This document shows, one piece after another, positions 1-6,009 of a stretch of DNA of 8,648 bases. Location: contig JAPOVO010000499.1 in NCBI GenBank assembly GCA_026708165.1, positions 1 to 8,648 on the forward strand, read 5' to 3'. The position numbers and the translations under genes were made by a program. How positions within the stretch are numbered: position 1 is the first letter of the stretch; each line of letters starts with the position of its first letter. The notes beneath the pieces are model-generated. The model did no database searches, was not told the DNA's origin, and was given only the letters and a program-made list of their open reading frames with translations. This stretch comes from Chloroflexota bacterium. GTDB taxonomy: Bacteria > Chloroflexota > UBA11872 > VXNJ01.

Positions 1-248
1 CCGAAGTTACTAGTCCCGCTCAACGCCTTTATCCAGATTCGAGCGTATGGGAGCAGGGCAGGCGTGTCAAGGACTCAGGCCCAACCAAAGCCTACAGCCG
101 TTCGCGAATCGCTCCCACACAGTTGGGCGCGGATGGATTCCGATCGGATCGGTGGTCCCTCGAAGCCTTCCCTCATCGACGACGGTGACGGAAAGCTCCC
201 TTCGTCAGTCTGTCTCCTAAGGAGCGGGGGGCCTGTCCGATGCGCCGT
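1..248. other. Intergenic region downstream of pepA, with inverted repeat
   Basis: No gene is recognised here. One plus-strand frame is open from base 1 to 546, but it runs antisense through the end of pepA and its translation resembles no family I know. The region holds an inverted repeat (listed separately). It also holds a small plus-strand hairpin at 186-207, TGACGGA pairing with TTCGTCA (one G-U) around an 8-base loop, with no T-run after it. There is no clear intrinsic terminator for pepA. Confidence 0.5.
45..120 (-). repeat. 10-bp inverted repeat bounding a 76-base element
   Basis: GTATGGGAGC at 45-54 faces GCTCCCACAC at 111-120. The inner 7 bp (TGGGAGC / GCTCCCA) are perfect. The single irregular pair is an A-C mismatch if the plus strand is transcribed but a G-U pair if the minus strand is, which favours a minus-strand RNA lying about 130 bases downstream of the pepA stop. 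An inner 4-bp stem (AGGC at 77-80, GCCT at 90-93) and the self-complementary TTCGCGAA at 101-108 add structure. The size is tRNA-like, but there is no T-arm or anticodon arm, so it is not a tRNA. It could be a dispersed palindromic element, an mRNA 3' structure or a chance match. Confidence 0.35.
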
Positions 249-1766
249 CTACGAGCTATTGGCCACCGGCGGCTTTGTCCACTCGCGCAGCAGTCGCGTG
301 ATGAGTCGAACGCCCACGCCGGTGGCGCCACCGGGAGAGTGCGGCTTGCCTTTGTCGCTCCAGGCCGTTCCGGCAATGTCCAGGTGCGCCCAAGGAACGT
401 CTCCGGCGAAGTGCTTGAGGAACATCCCGCCCGCTATCGATCCTGCCGAGCGGCCGCCGGTGTTATTGATGTCGGCAATCTTGCCCTTGATAGCCTCTTC
501 GTACTCGTCCCACAGTGGGAGCTCCCAGACCCGCTCGCCCGTATAGTCACCCGCCTGCCTGAGCCGGTCCACGAGGTCGGTGCTCGTGGACATTACGCCG
601 GTGGCTTCGTGCCCCAGGGCGACGATTATGGCTCCGGTGAGCGTCGCCAGATCGACAATCGCGTCGGGTTTGAATGTGTGCGCGTAATCGAGAGCGTCGG
701 CGAGAATCAGCCTTCCCTCGGCGTCCGTGTTCAAGACCTCGATGGTCTTACCCGACCTGGCCGTCAATACGTCGCCCGGCTTGAGCGCCAAGCCGTCGGG
801 CATGTTCTCGGTGGCTGCGATCAGGCCGACGACTCTCACCGGCAACTCAAGCGCGGCCGCGGACCTTAAAATCCCAACCGTCGCCGCCGCACCGGACATG
901 TCCATCTTCATCTCGTCCATGCCCGATCCGGGTTTGATCGAGATGCCGCCAGAGTCGAACGTCACGCCCTTGCCGCACACGGCCAGCGTTCCGCGCGAGG
1001 TGCCCTGCGGTTCGTATTCCATGACCACGAACCGCGGCTCCTCGCGGCTGCCTTTGGCCACGCCCCATAGCGCGCCCATATTCATGCGCCTAATGCGCCC
1101 CGGACCGTATACCGAGCACTTGATGCCTATGTCTTTGCACATCGCCCGCGCCTCATTGGCGAGAGCGGTGGGTGTCAAGTGGGACCCGGGCGAATTGACC
1201 AGGTCCCTTGCAAGGTTGACCGACTCGCCCAGAATCTGGGCATCGCCGACTCCGGCCCGAATCTGGCGGACCTTGGAGCGGTCGAACTCGACGATCTTGA
1301 GAGACTGAACCTCTTTCTTGACCTCACCTGAATTGCTCTTGTACTGATCGAACCTATACAGGCCCAGGATCGCTCCGAGAGCAGTCGCTTCCGCGGCTTC
1401 GGCCACTTGCAGCCCGCCCGCCCCTGCTCCGAAAGCGATGGAGGCTATGTTCTTGGCGCCGAGGTCTCTCGCCTTGGTGAATGCGGTCGCTGCGGCTTGG
1501 AGAGCCTTGTTCGCTGTGAAGTCGGCTTCCTTGCCAAGCCCGACCACCACTACACGGTCTGCGGCAATGCCTCCGGCATAGACCACGGCTGTCGAATTCA
1601 ACTCGCCTTTGAAATCGCCGAGATCGAGGATTCTCGTGATCGCGCCGCCAGTCGCTTCATCCACCGCCGCCGTCGCTCCTCCAGGCTTGATTTCCTCGAA
1701 GAGGTTGACAACGAGCGTGTCGACTTTCTGATCCTGAATGCTGCCACCGGCGGCTGTGATTTTCAC
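249..1766 (-). CDS. pepA: Leucyl aminopeptidase (M17 family, PepA)
   Basis: A cytosolic, two-metal M17 aminopeptidase that removes N-terminal residues, preferably Leu, from peptides and normally works as a hexamer. At 505 residues it is of usual family length. Residues 1 to about 160 form the variable N-terminal domain and about 170 to 490 the catalytic domain. The signature NTDAEGRL lies at 346-353. Metal ligands K266, D271, D289, D348 and E350 and catalytic K278 and R352 are all present, with the same spacing as in E. coli PepA (each four residues lower), so it should be active. The start is GTG, backed by a strong Shine-Dalgarno AGGGGGAG at 1771-1778, four bases away. It is the last gene of a minus-strand run behind the SDR gene, but the 105-bp gap with a TATAAT suggests it also has its own promoter. 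Family assignment is secure. Confidence 0.97.
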   Translation of the reverse strand: MKITAAGGSIQDQKVDTLVVNLFEEIKPGGATAAVDEATGGAITRILDLGDFKGELNSTAVVYAGGIAADRVVVVGLGKEADFTANKALQAAATAFTKARDLGAKNIASIAFGAGAGGLQVAEAAEATALGAILGLYRFDQYKSNSGEVKKEVQSLKIVEFDRSKVRQIRAGVGDAQILGESVNLARDLVNSPGSHLTPTALANEARAMCKDIGIKCSVYGPGRIRRMNMGALWGVAKGSREEPRFVVMEYEPQGTSRGTLAVCGKGVTFDSGGISIKPGSGMDEMKMDMSGAAATVGILRSAAALELPVRVVGLIAATENMPDGLALKPGDVLTARSGKTIEVLNTDAEGRLILADALDYAHTFKPDAIVDLATLTGAIIVALGHEATGVMSTSTDLVDRLRQAGDYTGERVWELPLWDEYEEAIKGKIADINNTGGRSAGSIAGGMFLKHFAGDVPWAHLDIAGTAWSDKGKPHSPGGATGVGVRLITRLLREWTKPPVANSS

Positions 1767-1770
1767 GATT

Positions 1771-1778
1771 CTCCCCCT
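1771..1778 (-). promoter_or_regulatory. Ribosome binding site fixing the GTG start of pepA
   Basis: On the minus strand AGGGGGAG stands four bases before the GTG at 1766-1764. It is the strongest purine run in the gap and supports GTG as the start codon. Confidence 0.7.
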
Positions 1779-1838
1779 GTGCTGGGCTAGCTTGAAGTCA
1801 GCGGCGGGACTGGCCCGAGAGTGTCATTTGAGAGGCGA

Positions 1839-1844
1839 ATTATA
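1839..1844 (-). promoter_or_regulatory. Candidate -10 element of a pepA promoter
   Basis: The minus strand reads a perfect consensus TATAAT here, inside an AT-rich patch of an otherwise GC-rich gap. Transcription would start near 1832 and leave a leader of about 66 bases before the pepA GTG. No good -35 is found: the hexamer at 17-bp spacing is GCCGCA. The call therefore rests on the -10 alone. The sequence is nearly self-complementary (TTATAA), so the direction is assigned from context. Confidence 0.4.
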
Positions 1845-1871
1845 ACGACGGTTGGGGTGAGTGCGGCGTCT

Positions 1872-2807
1872 TCACCGGCGGGTCAGCTCCGCGATCATCC
1901 CCTCCGTCATCTGGTCGAGGTCGAATCGGGAGCGCCATCCCCAGTCCGCGGCGGCGTCAGAGGCGTCGAATTCGGTGGGCCAGCTTTCGACGATGGCGTT
2001 GCGCACGGGATCGGGGTTGTAGCTGATTTCTACGTGGGGCAGTTGCACTTTCAATGCTGCCGCCATTTCCTCCGCCGAAGGGCCGATTCCGTTGAGCTGG
2101 TAAACGCGCCTGGTCAGGGCGCTGGCCGGAGCGTCATGGAGATCGAGCAAGGCGCGCACGGCATCCTCGACGTAGATTAGCGGAGCGCGGGTCTGCGGCT
2201 TGAGATAGAACTCGTATTTGCCGTTCTGGACCGCCTCCCGGTAAAGCAGCGAGCAGAACCCGCTCGCGCCTCCCGGAGCTCCGCGCGGTGCAACGACGGC
2301 CGCCAGCCGGACGCAGCGGAAGTCCAGCTCGAATCGATTGTAGTAATAGACGCCCAGCCGTTCCCCGGCGACCTTTGTAGCGCCGTACAGGCTGACCGGC
2401 CACTGCGGCGCGTCAACGTGTACTGGTTCGCTCACGCCCGCGCCGAAGCTCGCGACTGTGCTGGTGAACACGATTTTTCCGACGTTGAATACTCGGGCCG
2501 CTTCGAGCACGTTTCGGGTGCCCTCCATATTCACCTTCCAAGCTCGGTCCGAGTAGTCCTCCGCGTCGCCCGACAACAGCGCTGCCATGTGGAAGATCGA
2601 ATCGAAGCCCGATTCTTCGACCAGTTCGAAGAAGTCGTCCTTAGCCGATAGGTCGCCGATCACCGTGCGGCATTGCCCCAGCTCCGGAATGTTGGTTTCG
2701 GGCGATTCACGGACGTCGAGCAGGGTCAGATCGTCACCTCGCCGTACAAGCGGAACGAGCAAGCGCGACGCGAGATTGCCTGTCCCGCCGGTAATCAGGA
2801 TCCTCAA
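1872..2807 (-). CDS. NAD-dependent epimerase/dehydratase, extended SDR, L-threonine dehydrogenase-like
   Basis: A 311-residue extended short-chain dehydrogenase/reductase with an N-terminal Rossmann fold. The dinucleotide motif is TGGTGNLA at 6-13, with Ala in place of the usual third Gly. An acidic residue ending strand 2 (D31) suits NAD binding. The catalytic Ser/Thr lies in FTSTVASFG (114-122), and the YxxxK pair is Y141/K145. The C-terminal part, from about residue 262 (DPVRNAIVESWP, then DWGWRSRFDLDQMTEGM), resembles SDR-type L-threonine 3-dehydrogenases and related UDP-sugar epimerases. The substrate is not determined. The start is TTG: no other start codon lies between the upstream gene's TAG (2852-2850) and this codon, and the first beta strand needs it. 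The Shine-Dalgarno is poor. It lies 42 bp after the aldo/keto reductase, in the same frame, so is probably cotranscribed and perhaps translationally coupled. Confidence 0.9.
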   Translation of the reverse strand: MRILITGGTGNLASRLLVPLVRRGDDLTLLDVRESPETNIPELGQCRTVIGDLSAKDDFFELVEESGFDSIFHMAALLSGDAEDYSDRAWKVNMEGTRNVLEAARVFNVGKIVFTSTVASFGAGVSEPVHVDAPQWPVSLYGATKVAGERLGVYYYNRFELDFRCVRLAAVVAPRGAPGGASGFCSLLYREAVQNGKYEFYLKPQTRAPLIYVEDAVRALLDLHDAPASALTRRVYQLNGIGPSAEEMAAALKVQLPHVEISYNPDPVRNAIVESWPTEFDASDAAADWGWRSRFDLDQMTEGMIAELTRR

Positions 2808-2849
2808 GCGACTGTCCCGTGGCTTCGAAGACGCTGATGGCGGGGGGCT

Positions 2850-3812
2850 CTAGTTGCCAAGTCCCTCGTCCAGATGTCCAAAAATCTTCTGCAAGCGTTC
2901 GCGGTCCGCGCGCGGCAGCGGCCCTTGCCCGATGGCGCGAATGTTGCTTTGCAGGTGATCCGCGTTCGCCGTTCCAGTGAGCACGGTCGATACGATTGGC
3001 GGTTCCAGCGCAAACCGGTAGGAGGCGGCGGGAACCGATTCGACGTCGCCGTGGACGAGCCAGCCTAGCGGTTCTTTATCCGGCACGGAATCCGGATCGA
3101 TGAGCTTCCTCGACTTGAGGTCGGCGACTACTTCTTCAAGTCGAGCCGGTCGGCTCATTGCCCGCCGCACAGCCATCATGATTATCACGCCCATATTGCT
3201 TTGCTCGCATTGCGGGAAAGCAAGCCGCTCGGCGTTCTGACAGAGCACGTTGTAGGTGATCATGGCGGTGTCGAAGTGGCCGTCTTCGGCCATTTTCTGG
3301 ATAACCCGGTGCATCTTGTCGGTGCTGCCCGTTTCGGTGACTCCCAGAAATCTGATCTTCCCCTTCTCCTTCAGGCGGAGCAGCGCAGGCAGGTGCCGGT
3401 CGACCATTTCGTCGTAACGTGAAGGCAGGACGCCGTGCGCTTGGTAGACATCGATATATTCAACGCCGAGCCGCTCGAGACTGCGGTCGAGTTTGGCTTC
3501 CAGGGTCTTTCCGTCGATCAGACCGCTGTCGCCGGCCACGTCGTCTCCCCCATGGTGATACCTGTATTTCGTCGCGAGCACGTAGTCGTCTCGGGGAACG
3601 CCACGTAGGGCCCTGCCGAGTCGCAACTCGCTGTCTCCGTAAGCCTCGGCCGTATCGAAGAAGTTGACGCCGGCGTCCAGTGCCTGGTGTACGACCCGGG
3701 CGGCGTCGCCCTCCGCGACTCCCGAGCGCTGTCCCATCAGGCTCGGCCCGCCGGTGCCCAGGCTCAGGAGCGATACTTCGAGACCGGTTCGCCCCAGCAC
3801 TCTTCGTTGCAT
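2850..3812 (-). CDS. Aldo/keto reductase
   Basis: A soluble NAD(P)H-dependent (beta/alpha)8-barrel oxidoreductase that interconverts aldehydes or ketones and alcohols, often sugars. From the ATG at 3812 it is 320 residues. The N-terminus MQRRVLGRTGLEVS is typical of the family. The full catalytic tetrad is visible: D53 and Y58 in FFDTAEAYGDSE, K82 in LATKY and H126 in VYQAHG. The cofactor-binding end of the barrel is near the C-terminus (VLTGTANADHLQSNI). An in-frame TTG at 3842-3840 would add ten residues and has GCGGGA six to seven bases before it. The ATG has no Shine-Dalgarno, but a TAGAAT stands eight bases ahead of it, which would fit a leaderless message. I prefer the ATG from family alignment, with modest certainty. 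It is the first gene of the minus-strand run and is divergent from the Gfo/Idh gene. The substrate is unknown. Confidence 0.93.
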   Translation of the reverse strand: MQRRVLGRTGLEVSLLSLGTGGPSLMGQRSGVAEGDAARVVHQALDAGVNFFDTAEAYGDSELRLGRALRGVPRDDYVLATKYRYHHGGDDVAGDSGLIDGKTLEAKLDRSLERLGVEYIDVYQAHGVLPSRYDEMVDRHLPALLRLKEKGKIRFLGVTETGSTDKMHRVIQKMAEDGHFDTAMITYNVLCQNAERLAFPQCEQSNMGVIIMMAVRRAMSRPARLEEVVADLKSRKLIDPDSVPDKEPLGWLVHGDVESVPAASYRFALEPPIVSTVLTGTANADHLQSNIRAIGQGPLPRADRERLQKIFGHLDEGLGN

Positions 3813-3820
3813 GATTTCGG

Positions 3821-3826
3821 ATTCTA
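3821..3826 (-). promoter_or_regulatory. Candidate -10 element just ahead of the aldo/keto reductase ATG
   Basis: The minus strand reads TAGAAT (one change from TATAAT), ending eight bases before the ATG at 3812. A start point at or next to the ATG would give a leaderless mRNA, which agrees with the lack of a Shine-Dalgarno there. No matching -35 is seen. If translation starts instead at the TTG at 3842 this site is coding and meaningless. Confidence 0.25.
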
Positions 3827-3838
3827 GCAGTGGATCGC

Positions 3839-3849
3839 TCAAGCATTTC
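3839..3849 (-). promoter_or_regulatory. Mirrored motif, copy 1 (towards the aldo/keto reductase)
   Basis: The minus strand reads GAAATGCTTGA, identical to the plus-strand copy at 3947-3957. The match resumes with CG after one mismatch. It ends 26 bases before the aldo/keto reductase ATG. Its placement suggests an operator or activator half-site shared by the two divergent genes. The alternative TTG start of the reductase overlaps it. Confidence 0.4.
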
Positions 3850-3946
3850 CCGCCAGATCGGAGCGGGCCGCATTGATCGAAAGACTGGCTTTATCAGTGG
3901 TCTCGGGGATATCGTTCGGGGCGAAAGTTCGGCGTCTTCGCTCGCT

Positions 3947-3957
3947 GAAATGCTTGA
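3947..3957 (+). promoter_or_regulatory. Mirrored motif, copy 2 (towards the Gfo/Idh gene)
   Basis: GAAATGCTTGA on the plus strand is an exact inverted copy of 3839-3849. It ends 28 bases before the Gfo/Idh ATG, almost the same distance as copy 1 from its own gene. A further TTGATCG at 3873-3879 repeats the right end of this site (3954-3960). Confidence 0.4.
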
Positions 3958-3972
3958 TCGCCGCGATCTCGC

Positions 3973-3980
3973 AGGGAGGA
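3973..3980 (+). promoter_or_regulatory. Ribosome binding site fixing the Gfo/Idh start
   Basis: AGGGAGGA, close to a full Shine-Dalgarno, lies five bases before the ATG at 3986. It selects that start over the in-frame ATG at 3830, which would add 52 unconserved residues and overlap the upstream end of the divergent gene. Confidence 0.75.
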
Positions 3981-3985
3981 CTCGC

Positions 3986-5002
3986 ATGGGGAAAAACGGA
4001 GACGTGATTCGATGGGGTTCGCTCTCTACCGCGAGAATCGCTCGTAACGCGGTAGTCCCGGCGGCGGAGTTGGTCGACAACTCGCGCTTCACCACCGTCG
4101 CCAGCCGAGATCTGAACAAAGCCAAGGCTTTTGCAGAAGAGTTGAACCTGGAGACGGCCTATGGATCGTACGAGGAGCTGATCGACGATCCGGAAATCGA
4201 CGCCATCTACAACGCGTTGCCAAATTCGATGCATCTTGAGTGGACGGTCAAGGCTGCGGAGGCGGGAAAGCACGTCCTCTGCGAGAAGCCGATTGCCGAC
4301 GATGAAGCGCAGGCGCGCGAGATGGCGATGGCGTGCGAGCGCAATGGCGTTTTGCTTGTGGAAGCCTTCATGTACAGGTTCAACCCGAGACTCGCACGAA
4401 TTCGCGAACTGCTCGCCGAGGGACGCATAGGGGATCCAATGTTCATTTTCGCGAGCTTCGCCTTCAATCTCCGGGGCTCGGGCAACTGGCGGCTGGGAAC
4501 CAACCTCGCCGGGGGCGCTCTCGCCGACGTGGGCTGCTACTGCGTGAACGTGAGCCGCGCTCTCTTTGGAGAGCCACATGGCGTCTACTCGCGTCTGGCG
4601 ATCGACCCGGAGCTTGGTGTGGACATGTCTGGCGTGGCGATACTGGATTTCTCTGGGAGTCGCCGTGCGGTGATCGACTTCAGCTTTGAAACGGGCGGAC
4701 GGCAGCGTGTGGAGGTCGTAGGCTCGACCGGGAGCCTGGTGATTCCGAGGTGCTTCCTACCCGTTCCCGGCGAGCCCATGCCCATCGAAATCAACACCGC
4801 GTCGGGATCGTCGGTTGAAGAGATGCCGTTCGCCAACAGCTACGCGCACCAGCTCAAGTCCTTCTCGAAAACCGTGCTGCACGGCACGCCGGCGATCGTA
4901 ACTCCGGAAGACTCCATAGCCAATACCCGCGTAATCGACGCCATCAAGGAATCGAGCGCCGTCGGCCGTATCGTGGGCATTCAGCCCCAGGTCGGCGCGT
5001 AG
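3986..5002 (+). CDS. Gfo/Idh/MocA family oxidoreductase
   Basis: A soluble NAD(P)-dependent dehydrogenase of the glucose-fructose oxidoreductase/inositol dehydrogenase/MocA family, 338 residues (usual size). The N-terminal Rossmann domain (residues about 7-125) opens with VIRWGSLSTARIA and contains YNALPNSMH and the family hallmark EKP at 100-102, whose Lys contacts cofactor and substrate. The C-terminal alpha/beta sheet domain carries NWRLGTNLAGGALADVGCY (about 167-185), the usual active-site segment. Substrates in this family are mostly sugars, polyols, or trans-dihydrodiols; none can be chosen here. The start was placed by the strong Shine-Dalgarno and by where homology begins. It is divergent from the aldo/keto reductase across a 173-bp control region and is followed by a hairpin that may end the transcript, so it is probably monocistronic. 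Confidence 0.94.
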   Translation: MGKNGDVIRWGSLSTARIARNAVVPAAELVDNSRFTTVASRDLNKAKAFAEELNLETAYGSYEELIDDPEIDAIYNALPNSMHLEWTVKAAEAGKHVLCEKPIADDEAQAREMAMACERNGVLLVEAFMYRFNPRLARIRELLAEGRIGDPMFIFASFAFNLRGSGNWRLGTNLAGGALADVGCYCVNVSRALFGEPHGVYSRLAIDPELGVDMSGVAILDFSGSRRAVIDFSFETGGRQRVEVVGSTGSLVIPRCFLPVPGEPMPIEINTASGSSVEEMPFANSYAHQLKSFSKTVLHGTPAIVTPEDSIANTRVIDAIKESSAVGRIVGIQPQVGA

Positions 5003-5011
5003 GGTCTGACA

Positions 5012-5037
5012 GCTTCCTCAAGACAGCCTGAGAAGGC
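5012..5037 (+). terminator. Hairpin after the Gfo/Idh gene, possible terminator
   Basis: GCTTCCTCA (5012-5020) and TGAGAAGGC (5029-5037) form a 9-position stem with one C-A mismatch and one G-U pair around an 8-base loop. It begins nine bases after the stop codon. There is no T-run behind it, so it is not a classic intrinsic terminator. Confidence 0.35.
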
Positions 5038-5083
5038 AAATCGGAAACTCCACTGTGCTCGGGGTGTGCAGGGATTCCGCGTC

Positions 5084-5113
5084 CCGACTGCCGTAAGCCG
5101 CGACAGTTACAAT
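5084..5113 (+). promoter_or_regulatory. Candidate promoter of the NAD synthetase unit
   Basis: A good -10, TACAAT (5108-5113), lies 18 bp after a weak -35-like CCGACT (5084-5089; only the GAC core fits TTGACA). Transcription would begin near 5120 and give a leader of about 32 bases before the TTG start at 5152. Its place between the hairpin after the Gfo/Idh gene and the first nad gene makes sense. Confidence 0.4.
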
Positions 5114-5151
5114 CGTCTCGGATCTACACGGAGACCTAAGCAGGCCCGCCT

Positions 5152-6009
5152 TTGCGCGATTTCAGAATTGGGCTGGCACAGATCAATCCGCGTCTCGGCG
5201 ATATCGAAGCCAACCTCGAAATGCATCTCGAATACATCGAGACAGCCCGTAACGCGGGATGCGATCTGGTCGTGTTCCCCGAACTTTCGTTAACCGGCTA
5301 CTTCCTGCGCGACCTCGTATACGACGCCGCCATCGATCCGTATGGGGGTTTTCTGGACCCGCTTATTGCGGAGACTGGCGACATAACCGTGATTTTCGGG
5401 TTCGTCCATCACACTCCCGAACATACGTTCAAGTCGGCGGCCGCGTACGTTGAAGACGGCATGATTCTGCACATCCATCACAAGGTGTACCTGGTGCCAT
5501 ACGGCCTGTTTGACGAAGGGCGGTATCACGTGGGCGGCGACACGATCCGCACGGTCGACGGCAAGTTCGGCCGGCAGTCGATCCTTATCTGCGAAGACTT
5601 GTGGCATCCGACCACTGCGGCCATTTCGGCGATAGACGGAGCGGATGTGATCCACGGTATTTCGTGTAGTCCGGGGCGCGGCGTTGCGGGGGGTGGGGCT
5701 GAGTTGGGGTCGATTTCGACCTGGCGCGACTTGAACAAGATTTACGCCCAGCTTTTCACGGGATACCAAGTATTCAGCCACCGCATCGGATACGAGGACG
5801 GCGTCAATTTCCCCGGTGGGTCAGAGGTCTTGGGGCCAGAAGGAGACGTTCTCGTTAGAGCTTCCGCCGACCGTGAGGAGCTGGTTGTAGCTGATCTCAC
5901 GGACTCGGCGCTGCGCCGCGCGCGCATCAAGGTCCCCCTGCGACGCGACGAGAATCTTGAACTTGTGCTTCGCGAGCTGCAGCGAGTCTTCGAGGAACGC
6001 TACGTATGA
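5152..6009 (+). CDS. Glutaminase (nitrilase-fold) subunit of a split NAD synthetase
   Basis: A 285-residue carbon-nitrogen hydrolase, closest to the N-terminal amidase domain of glutamine-dependent NAD synthetase. The Glu-Lys-Cys triad is complete: E44 in VVFPELSLTGY, K111 in HIHHKVYLVPYG and C147 in LICEDLWHP. The text around each, including GLFDEGRY after the Lys, is that of the NAD synthetase amidase rather than of other nitrilases. Its likely job is to release ammonia from glutamine for the synthetase encoded next, with which it overlaps by four bases (ATGA); a complex that channels ammonia is inferred. The start is TTG: an in-frame TAA at 5137-5139 excludes anything further upstream, and the beta strand RIGLAQINP begins at once. 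The Shine-Dalgarno is weak (CAGG, seven bases away). An independent amidase is the alternative, less likely given the coupling. Confidence 0.88.
   Translation: MRDFRIGLAQINPRLGDIEANLEMHLEYIETARNAGCDLVVFPELSLTGYFLRDLVYDAAIDPYGGFLDPLIAETGDITVIFGFVHHTPEHTFKSAAAYVEDGMILHIHHKVYLVPYGLFDEGRYHVGGDTIRTVDGKFGRQSILICEDLWHPTTAAISAIDGADVIHGISCSPGRGVAGGGAELGSISTWRDLNKIYAQLFTGYQVFSHRIGYEDGVNFPGGSEVLGPEGDVLVRASADREELVVADLTDSALRRARIKVPLRRDENLELVLRELQRVFEERYV
5992..5997 (+). promoter_or_regulatory. Ribosome binding site of nadE inside the preceding gene
   Basis: GAGGAA lies eight bases before the nadE ATG, within the last codons of the glutaminase gene. It supports 6006 as the true start and reinitiation or coupling at the ATGA overlap. 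Confidence 0.6.

Noticed and set aside
48..117. tRNA suggested by a perfect 7-bp end stem and about 70-base length
   Set aside because: No T-arm, D-arm or anticodon stem-loop can be drawn on either strand, and the bases before the 3' stem do not pair as a T-stem would require.
1..546. Plus-strand frame open from the left edge to 546, possibly a gene end overlapping pepA
   Set aside because: It runs antisense over almost 300 bases of the securely identified pepA, its translation has no recognisable motif and it includes the inverted repeat; long open frames opposite genes are common at this G+C.
3873..3895. TTGATC with TTTATC as a promoter of the Gfo/Idh gene
   Set aside because: The spacer is only 11 bp, far short of the usual 16-18.
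3830..3985. N-terminal extension of the Gfo/Idh protein from the ATG at 3830
   Set aside because: The 52 extra residues are unlike the family, would overlap the divergent gene's alternative start, and the strong AGGGAGGA sits before the ATG at 3986.
5130..5134. GGAGA as the Shine-Dalgarno of the glutaminase TTG start
   Set aside because: It is 17 bases from the start codon, too far for normal initiation; the weaker CAGG at 5141-5144 is better placed.
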